A stretch of 39,791 bases of DNA from an uncultured Prevotella sp. (GTDB lineage: Bacteria > Bacteroidota > Bacteroidia > Bacteroidales > Bacteroidaceae). The stretch is from positions 1 to 39,791 of the forward strand of contig OMZV01000021.1 of the NCBI GenBank assembly GCA_900315635.1, in the 5' to 3' direction. Shown in pieces: positions 34,022-39,791 of the stretch. How positions within the stretch are numbered: position 1 is the first letter of the stretch; each line of letters begins with the position of its first letter. Below the pieces are notes generated by a model that was given only the letters and a program-made list of their open reading frames with translations, searched no databases and was not told the DNA's origin. The position numbers and the translations under genes are program-made.

Positions 34022-35926
34022 TAATTTAGTTCTCAGTGCCCGTGTAGCATTGAGAACACAGATAACCATCACACCGACATCACCGAAGACGGCGAACGCC
34101 ATAGCCAAAGAGCCCAGCGCGCCAATGGCGGCAAGCACAAGTATAGCAACCTTGACAATGATAGCAAACCACGCATTCTCCAGGGCAATGCGGATAGTAC
34201 GGCGGGCAATACGTATGGCAGTGGCAATCTTCGACGGCTTATCGTCCATGAGCACTACATCGGCGGCTTCGATGGCGGCGTCACTGCCAAGGGCACCCAT
34301 TGCTATTCCAACATCAGCACGGGCGAGTACAGGAGCGTCATTGATACCGTCACCAACGAAAGCAAGTGTCTTCTTCTCTCCTTTGGTCTTCAGCAGAGAC
34401 TCCACCTTCTCAACCTTGTCGGCAGGCAGTAGCTCAGAATGGTATTCATCGATACCAAGCCGTCCGGCAACACTGGCGGCAACCCTCTCACGGTCGCCGG
34501 TGAGCATCACAGTACGCTCGACGCCAAGTGCCTTCAGCTTGCTTACAGCCTCGGCTGAGTCGTCCTTTATCTGATCGGCAATGACAACATGTCCGGCATA
34601 GACGCCATCAACAGCAACATGGATAACGGTATCAACCATGTCGTGGCACTTCTCGCATTCATGGAGCTCAATACCAATACTATGCATGAGCTTATCATTG
34701 CCAACGGACACATGCTTGCCGTTGACATCAGCCTCAACGCCATTGCCGGCAATCTCACGGACATTCTCGACCTTACAACCGTCCTGCTCATCAGGGTAAG
34801 CCTCACGCAGGGCAGCGGCTATTGGGTGGGTGGAGAACCGCTCGACATGGGCGGCAAGGTGAAGGAGTTCCTTCTTGTCCATCTTATCCGGGTGGACAGC
34901 CTCAACGGCAAAAACTCCTTTGGTCAGGGTACCTGTCTTGTCGAACACCACCGTGCCTACCTTCGACAGAGTGTCCATATAGTTTCCACCTTTTATAAGT
35001 ATACCGTTACGGCCGGCTCCGCCAATACCGCCGAAGAATGTCAGAGGAACGGAGATAACCAGTGCGCACGGGCAACTGACTACAAGGAATGTCAACGCAC
35101 GGTAGACCCAGTCAGCCCATCCGCCACCCAAAACCAATGGCGGGATAATGGCAAGGGCAATAGCCGAGAAAACAACAATAGGGGTATAGACATGGGCGAA
35201 CTTGCGGATGAATGTCTCACTTTTCGACTTATTGTCGCCGGCATTCTCAACAAGGTCGATAATCTTCGAGGCGGTCGACTCTCCGAAAGTCTTCGTCACC
35301 TTTACTTTCAGCACGCCCGACTCATTGACACATCCGGAGACGACGGCATCACCAACCTTTACACTCCGCGGCATACTCTCGCCGGTCAGTGCAACGGTGT
35401 TCAGAGAGGATGCGCCCTCGATAATCTCACCGTCAAGTGGAATCTTATCACCGGGACGAACAACAATGGTTTCACCTATCTTTACGTCTTTCGGGTCAAC
35501 GGTAAGCTCTTGCTTGCCCGTATGGTCGGCAGAATCACGGAGAACGGTAGCCACATCGGGGCGGATACTCATCAAATGATTGATTGACCGTCGGCTATTG
35601 TCTTCGGCATAATCCTCGAAGACCTCACCGACCTGGAAGAACAGCATAACGAGCACTGCCTCGGGAAACTGTGCCTGTGCGCCGGGCACGAATCCTATAA
35701 ACATTGCGCCGATGGTTGCCACAGCCATAAGGAAGTCCTCATTGAACGGGTCACGTTCGGTAATGCCCTCCCATGCTTCAAGGAGTACGTCATAGCCTAC
35801 TATAAGATAAGGTAACAGATAGACGAGTGCCTGAGCGTAGATGTTCGATGTTGAGTCGTGATAAATATACCAGTCGATAATGAGCAGTATTCCCGCAACG
35901 ATAATTCTCTTGACCTTTTTGTTCAT
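34019..35926 (-). CDS. Heavy-metal P1B-type ATPase (probable zinc/cadmium exporter)
   Basis: It exports soft metal ions from the cytoplasm using ATP. The 635 residues have the P1B layout: N-terminal membrane helices, an actuator domain with TGES (ALTGESMPRSVKVGD), the metal-binding SCPCALVISVP helix (about 283), the phosphorylation site DKTGTLTKG with Asp329, the HP motif (STHPIAAALRE), and the hinge GDGINDAPVLARADVGIAMG. No N-terminal HMA metal-binding domain is present, which is common in this subgroup. The CPC motif and overall resemblance favour Zn/Cd/Pb over copper. The stop codon lies inside an AT-rich tandem array. A -7 box lies at 35955-35962, separating it from the coaD gene 68 bases upstream. 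Confidence 0.93.
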   Translation of the reverse strand: MNKKVKRIIVAGILLIIDWYIYHDSTSNIYAQALVYLLPYLIVGYDVLLEAWEGITERDPFNEDFLMAVATIGAMFIGFVPGAQAQFPEAVLVMLFFQVGEVFEDYAEDNSRRSINHLMSIRPDVATVLRDSADHTGKQELTVDPKDVKIGETIVVRPGDKIPLDGEIIEGASSLNTVALTGESMPRSVKVGDAVVSGCVNESGVLKVKVTKTFGESTASKIIDLVENAGDNKSKSETFIRKFAHVYTPIVVFSAIALAIIPPLVLGGGWADWVYRALTFLVVSCPCALVISVPLTFFGGIGGAGRNGILIKGGNYMDTLSKVGTVVFDKTGTLTKGVFAVEAVHPDKMDKKELLHLAAHVERFSTHPIAAALREAYPDEQDGCKVENVREIAGNGVEADVNGKHVSVGNDKLMHSIGIELHECEKCHDMVDTVIHVAVDGVYAGHVVIADQIKDDSAEAVSKLKALGVERTVMLTGDRERVAASVAGRLGIDEYHSELLPADKVEKVESLLKTKGEKKTLAFVGDGINDAPVLARADVGIAMGALGSDAAIEAADVVLMDDKPSKIATAIRIARRTIRIALENAWFAIIVKVAILVLAAIGALGSLAMAFAVFGDVGVMVICVLNATRALRTKL

Positions 35927-35954
35927 GCCTATATCAAATTTTTATTTCTGAGTG

Positions 35955-35962
35955 CAAAGGTA
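35955..35962 (-). promoter_or_regulatory. -7 box of the metal ATPase gene
   Basis: TACCTTTG on the minus strand, about 28 bases before the ATG. The -33 position is not convincing. Confidence 0.45.
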
Positions 35963-35994
35963 AGAAGAAGTTCGTGCAACTGGGTTGCAAAGGT

Positions 35995-36438
35995 TTATCT
36001 TGGAAGGAACTCGGTGACATCCCTGCCGAAGAACTTGAGCTCACGGACCAATGTGCTGCTGACACTCTCAAGCCCCGGCTCGGCAAAGAGGAGAACCGTT
36101 TCAAGCCCGCCGAACTTGCGGTTAAACTCAGCCTGCTCACGCTCGTACTCATAGTCCTTCACCGAGCGGACGCCACGGACAATGAACGCAGCGCCCTCAC
36201 GCTTTGCCATGTCGATGGTCAGGTCGCTGTAAGAGATGACCTTAACACGGGGCTCATCCTTATAGATAGCCTTTATTTCATCGACACGCTGGGCTATCTC
36301 CTCGTCGGTATTCTTCAACTTGCTTACCGCCACAGCAACGACAAGCCTGTCGAACAGCGGCAGGGCACGGCGGACAATGGAGTCGTGACCGACGGTGAAC
36401 GGGTCGAATGTTCCTGTAAATATTCCTACTCTTTCCAT
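35995..36438 (-). CDS. coaD: Phosphopantetheine adenylyltransferase
   Basis: It transfers AMP from ATP to 4'-phosphopantetheine, the fourth step of coenzyme A synthesis. The 147 residues are slightly shorter than the usual 155-165. Motifs: the nucleotidyltransferase start GIFTGTFDPFTVGHDSIVRR with the TxGH-type site, the substrate segment FIVRGVRSVKDYEYE, and the ATP-binding SVSSTLVRELKFFGRDV near the end. It begins 20 bases after the ruvB stop on the same strand, so the pair is an operon read from the promoter at 37519-37550. Confidence 0.96.
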   Translation of the reverse strand: MERVGIFTGTFDPFTVGHDSIVRRALPLFDRLVVAVAVSKLKNTDEEIAQRVDEIKAIYKDEPRVKVISYSDLTIDMAKREGAAFIVRGVRSVKDYEYEREQAEFNRKFGGLETVLLFAEPGLESVSSTLVRELKFFGRDVTEFLPR

Positions 36439-36458
36439 AAAATTAAAGTCTATGAGTG

Positions 36459-37490
36459 TCAGAACAGCGATGGCTCCATGATATTTCCCGAGTACGGGTT
36501 GCGCCCGAGATGGTCGTAGGCGAGCTTCGTTGCCATACGTCCGCGGGGAGTGCGCTTGATGAATCCCTCCATAATGAGGAACGGCTCGTAGACCTCCTCC
36601 ACCGTTCCGGCATCCTCGCCGATGGCAGTAGCGATGGTCGATACGCCGACAGGTCCGCCACGGAACTTGTCGATGATGGTGAGCAGAATCTTGTTGTCGG
36701 TCTCGTCGAGTCCGTACCGGTCGATATTCAGGGCCTGCAGAGCCACCTTAGCTATCTCGCTTGTAATACGTCCGTTGCCCTTCACCTGAGCAAAGTCACG
36801 CACACGGCGCAACAGTGAGTTGGCTATACGAGGCGTGCCACGGCTCCGCCGCGAAATCTCGATGGCAGCATCGTCGTCAATAGGCACCTTCAGCAACCTT
36901 GCCGACCGCATGATAATCTTCTGCAATGTCTCCGGGTCATAGTACTCCAAGTGCAGGTTTATTCCGAAACGGGCACGCAGAGGCGCCGTAAGCAGTCCGC
37001 TGCGGGTGGTCGCTCCGATGAGCGTGAACGGATTCAGATCAATCTGGATTGACCGTGCCGACGGGCCCTTGTCTATCATAATGTCGATACGGTAGTCCTC
37101 CATAGCCGAGTAGAGGTACTCCTCGACGACAGGGCTCAGGCGGTGGATCTCATCGATGAACAGCACATCGTTAGGCTCCAGCGAAGTGAGGATACCGGCG
37201 AGGTCGCCCGGCTTGTCGAGCACCGGACCGCTGGTAATCTTGAATCCCACGCCAAGCTCATTGGCAATGATATTGCTCAGGGTAGTCTTTCCCAGTCCAG
37301 GAGGACCGTGAAGGAGAGTGTGGTCGAGTGGTTCGCCACGGTATTTAGCGGCTTCGACGAAGACCCTCAGATTGTCGACGACCTTCTTCTGACCGCTGAA
37401 ATCATCGAACTTCAGCGGGCGGAGGGCTTTCTCGAATTCCTTCTCTGCCGCGCTGACATGTTCGCTACGTATATCAAAATCTTCTGGCAT
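36459..37490 (-). CDS. ruvB: Holliday junction branch migration helicase RuvB
   Basis: RuvB is the hexameric AAA+ motor that drives branch migration with RuvA in recombinational repair. The 343 residues are the normal length. Visible elements: the N-terminal segment [19 protein letters not shown], Walker A ([11 protein letters not shown], about 63-73), Walker B ([10 protein letters not shown], about 112-121), sensor 1 ([19 protein letters not shown] with the arginine-finger region), sensor 2 ([21 protein letters not shown]), and the C-terminal winged helix ([17 protein letters not shown]). It is the first gene of the ruvB-coaD operon. Confidence 0.98.
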   Translation of the reverse strand: MPEDFDIRSEHVSAAEKEFEKALRPLKFDDFSGQKKVVDNLRVFVEAAKYRGEPLDHTLLHGPPGLGKTTLSNIIANELGVGFKITSGPVLDKPGDLAGILTSLEPNDVLFIDEIHRLSPVVEEYLYSAMEDYRIDIMIDKGPSARSIQIDLNPFTLIGATTRSGLLTAPLRARFGINLHLEYYDPETLQKIIMRSARLLKVPIDDDAAIEISRRSRGTPRIANSLLRRVRDFAQVKGNGRITSEIAKVALQALNIDRYGLDETDNKILLTIIDKFRGGPVGVSTIATAIGEDAGTVEEVYEPFLIMEGFIKRTPRGRMATKLAYDHLGRNPYSGNIMEPSLF

Positions 37491-37518
37491 AAATATTCTC
37501 TTTACATTCTTCGACGTG

Positions 37519-37550
37519 CAAAGATACTATATTTTTCTGTTTGCGCCAAA
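37519..37550 (-). promoter_or_regulatory. Promoter of the ruvB-coaD operon
   Basis: TTTG (37547-37550), a 20-base spacer and TATCTTTG (37519-37526) match the Bacteroidota consensus exactly. The leader is about 23 bases. Confidence 0.75.
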
Positions 37551-37690
37551 AGAAAACGCCATCCAATGAATATCAACGAAAATTCATCCTGTCATAACAT
37601 TTCATGTATTTTATTGCTCTGATTTTTCTTCAATCCGGAAAATTGAAGACTGAGATAAACCATAAAGAATGAAGTTAATGACCGGCAAAA

Positions 37691-37778
37691 TTGTAAAAGA
37701 GTATCTTTTACAAGACGAAAGATACCCAATTAGATAGTGAAAGATACCCGATTACAACGCAAATAATGCCCGTTTATG
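37691..37778. repeat. Degenerate 22-bp tandem repeats (locus C)
   Basis: Four 22-base units lie at 37691-37712, 37713-37734, 37735-37756 and 37757-37778. Units 2 and 3 share gaaagataccc and an att-a end at the same places. Unit 1 is itself a palindrome (ttgtaaaaga, gta, tcttttaca a). The phase may continue, strongly decayed, to about 37880. The 16 bases at 37747-37762 are identical to 23767-23782 in locus B. The remainder of 37551-37986 holds no gene I can support. Confidence 0.7.
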
Positions 37779-37935
37779 AGACAAGAAATGGCTATTCTAA
37801 AGGCAAAATGCCAAGCTTGATATTGCACGAAAATCACAATTAGCTGATAGACAACCAATTGGCAATTCGTCAAAAATCGGGTATTTCAATCCAAAATACA
37901 CCCTGATGGATTTCAGCTGAATCTCAGAAGGTCCT

Positions 37936-37974
37936 TTGTAATGTCTTTTCTGAATTACAGCCAAGGCATTACAA
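37936..37974 (-). terminator. Weak hairpin behind the TPR-HTH regulator
   Basis: ttgtaatgtctt (37936-37947) pairs with aaggcattacaa (37963-37974) with one G-T pair. It lies 12 bases past the stop at 37987 but has no T run, so its role as terminator is uncertain. Confidence 0.35.
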
Positions 37975-37986
37975 TATATTCTTTAA

Positions 37987-39489
37987 CTAGCCTTCCATAT
38001 TCTTTATATAACGCTCAAGATTCTCGTTCCTTAATCCGAGCCGTTTACGAAGTCGATAACGCAGTTTGTAAAGGCCAGAACTGGAAATATTCAGAACCGA
38101 CATTATCTCATGAGCGTCCAGTCCTGCCTTAATCAAACAGACAAGGTGTTCTTCTGATTTCGAGATGTCCGGGTAGGTCTTCTCCAAGTTACGGCAGAAC
38201 TCATTATCAATAAGATGGAACTGTTCGTCGAAGAACCGAAGGCTTTTCTGCTGTTTGTCGTTGTCAACCATAGCCAGTTGCAATGACATCGACATATTGT
38301 CCTGCTGCGACTTTTCCAGTTTTTTCTTCTCTTGCTCCATACGGAGATGCGACAATTCCTTTTCAAGTTCATTTCGCTTCAACTTATCAGCAAGCTGGGC
38401 TGCCTCCAGTTCAACAATCTTTTTCCTCTCCCTTGCCCTATAATATAACAGTAGCGTAATGCTTGCAACCGACAAAGCGACAAACAGAATGAAGACTAGC
38501 AAAAGCCGCTGGGTGCGAACTTCCGATTTCATCTTCGAGCGCTCCTGGTCAATTTTTGCCTTCTCCTTCACCTGATTGATTCGCGAAGTTGCTGTCGCGC
38601 CATTCAGTGAGTCCCGCAAAGCAGAGTATCTGACATAGTGTTTGATAAAAGAGCTTTGGTCGTTACGTGCCGAGTCGACATCTATCATTGTTTCCAACGC
38701 GGCAATCTGCATGTCGAGTTGATTGAAACGGACGCTCTGCAGCAGACATTCGCCGGCCTTCTTATAGATAGAATCAGACGGTTCACGGCGCTTGGCAATA
38801 AGCATACGGCAATAAGCCAGCTGAGTGTAAAAGAACTTATCGGAATGTACCGACAAATCATCGAGAATTCTCGATGATTCCGCATATTTTCCCTCATTGA
38901 TGTAAACTTCGGCAAGATTGCTCAAGTCTGACAGAATATAATCCTTACTTTTCAAGAACTTATCGTTCTCTATGGATTGATGTATGGTTCTCTCGGCACT
39001 GGCATAATCCTTCTTATAATCGACAAAATATTCCAGTTTGGCATAGTAGAAATAGTACCTATACTTAGGTTTCAGCAAGTTTACCGTCGGGGCGGCTTTC
39101 TCAAGACACTTCCACGACTCGTCCCACAAGCCTATTCCATTATAGGTTGTAGCCAGTTTAATATAGCAATTGGTCAATCCTTTGGTGTCAGAATGATTGT
39201 CGTAGATTGACTGAGCATCTGTTATGTCCTTGTAAGCTTTGGAATAATCGTATGCAGTCAGTTCGCGAGCGGCCAAATCTACTAATGAATCTGCTTGCTT
39301 TAACTCTTCAAGTGTGTTTGCAACTGAACGGCGATACAAAATGGTCCCGGCTGCCACAAGACCGACAACCAGTAACAATAAAAGAACTAGTAATTGCCAT
39401 TTTGTTACCTTTTTGCTCATTTTGTCGACAAAGATAGGCAATTTCATTAAGAAAGAGAAATAATTAGGCGAATTCATCGATTCATTCAC
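37987..39489 (-). CDS. Membrane-anchored TPR / coiled-coil / LuxR-like HTH regulator
   Basis: The 500 residues show an N-terminal membrane anchor (WQLLVLLLLLVVGLVAAGTI, about 31-50), TPR-like helices in the predicted periplasm (about 60-300, e.g. YAESSRILDDL), a second membrane helix (about 328-350), a charged coiled coil (about 355-410) and a LuxR/GerE-like helix-turn-helix (about 443-490, HEIMSVLNISSSGLYKLRYR). This layout is a known Bacteroidota family of TPR-containing membrane regulators; signal and targets are unknown. The start is uncertain: ATG codons at 39489, 39477, 39447 and 39420 are in frame. The one at 39420 (MSKKVTKW) sits directly before the anchor, and a promoter-like sequence overlaps the region in front of it. 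No partner gene is in the window. Confidence 0.8.
   Translation of the reverse strand: MNESMNSPNYFSFLMKLPIFVDKMSKKVTKWQLLVLLLLLVVGLVAAGTILYRRSVANTLEELKQADSLVDLAARELTAYDYSKAYKDITDAQSIYDNHSDTKGLTNCYIKLATTYNGIGLWDESWKCLEKAAPTVNLLKPKYRYYFYYAKLEYFVDYKKDYASAERTIHQSIENDKFLKSKDYILSDLSNLAEVYINEGKYAESSRILDDLSVHSDKFFYTQLAYCRMLIAKRREPSDSIYKKAGECLLQSVRFNQLDMQIAALETMIDVDSARNDQSSFIKHYVRYSALRDSLNGATATSRINQVKEKAKIDQERSKMKSEVRTQRLLLVFILFVALSVASITLLLYYRARERKKIVELEAAQLADKLKRNELEKELSHLRMEQEKKKLEKSQQDNMSMSLQLAMVDNDKQQKSLRFFDEQFHLIDNEFCRNLEKTYPDISKSEEHLVCLIKAGLDAHEIMSVLNISSSGLYKLRYRLRKRLGLRNENLERYIKNMEG
39429..39460 (-). promoter_or_regulatory. Promoter-like sequence inside the 5' end of the TPR-HTH frame
   Basis: TTTC (39457-39460), a 20-base spacer and TATCTTTG (39429-39436) lie just before the in-frame ATG at 39420. 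If used, the mRNA would start only a few bases before that ATG. It may be coincidence. Confidence 0.35.
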
Positions 39490-39791
39490 ATAATTAACAT
39501 ATATTTAGATTCATGTCCATATATTGTCCACATCTGAAGTTTGTTATTCCATAATATATTAATTTATTTTGCAGTCAGATTTGAACTAAACAGTGTTTAA
39601 AAGTTATAGATTCTAATTTACTGCATATCGAAATTACTAGAAATAAACATTATAAACCAAAGTTAACAGACGCTTATGAGAGTATTAACATTACTAAAGT
39701 TTCCCACTTGCCATTTTACAGGCTTTCGCGAATAATCAAACATTGCAATATACTGATTTACAATCTATTAACATTTCGCAAATAGAAGTTA
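39490..39791. other. AT-rich right-edge intergenic region
   Basis: About 300 bases with no open frame of useful size, no hairpin terminator and no clear repeat. It presumably contains the upstream control region of the TPR-HTH gene and part of the region for a gene beyond the window. Confidence 0.5.

Noticed and set aside
34589-35587. 332-codon plus-strand open frame over the ATPase gene
   Set aside because: The minus strand encodes every P-type ATPase motif through this region; the plus-strand product has no recognisable domain.

Overview
The window looks like chromosomal DNA from a Bacteroidota species, most likely Prevotellaceae (Prevotella or a sister genus). The evidence is the SusC/SusD pair, several proteins ending in type IX secretion (T9SS) sorting tails of the 'GIYIxNGKKxIxK' kind, a propeller-AraC sensor regulator, and many promoters fitting the Bacteroidota consensus TTTG-N19-20-TAnnTTTG. 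The genus call is inference. I see no rRNA, tRNA, CRISPR array, phage or insertion sequence.

Layout. Positions 1-6029 hold a fused SpmA/SpmB-like membrane protein, a DUF5686-type outer-membrane protein and pnp, all on the minus strand. Positions 6449-10619 hold a large T9SS-exported choice-of-anchor/fibronectin-type protein that is broken by a frame change near 9837-9855, apparently with part of its N-terminal propeller missing. Positions 10741-14754 hold a DEAD-box RNA helicase and a two-gene operon (TPR protein, dusB).

The centre, 14889-33327, is a pectin utilisation locus made of two convergent arms. The plus arm has a membrane-anchored propeller-AraC regulator, a CE12-type rhamnogalacturonan acetylesterase and a multidomain CE8 pectin methylesterase. 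The minus arm has susC, susD, a small T9SS-tailed protein in the place where a surface glycan-binding protein is usual, and a PL1-type pectate lyase. The expected logic is that esterases strip acetyl and methyl groups, the lyase cuts the exposed polygalacturonate, and SusCD imports the oligosaccharides. The regulator would sense a product in the periplasm and act directly on DNA, since it has no kinase or receiver domain.

Positions 34019-37490 hold a CPx metal ATPase, then coaD and ruvB as an operon. Positions 37987-39489 hold a membrane-anchored TPR / coiled-coil / LuxR-like HTH regulator.

The most unusual material is intergenic. Three loci (6375-6440, 23688-23782, 37691-37778) carry degenerate tandem repeats with an exact 22-bp period and a shared AAAGATACC-type core. 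A perfect 32-bp inverted repeat with an extra half-copy (33691-33800) resembles a REP element. A long AT-rich tandem array (33851-34021) runs into a stop codon. A promoter-to-terminator interval without a sizeable ORF (23599-23914) could be a small RNA gene.
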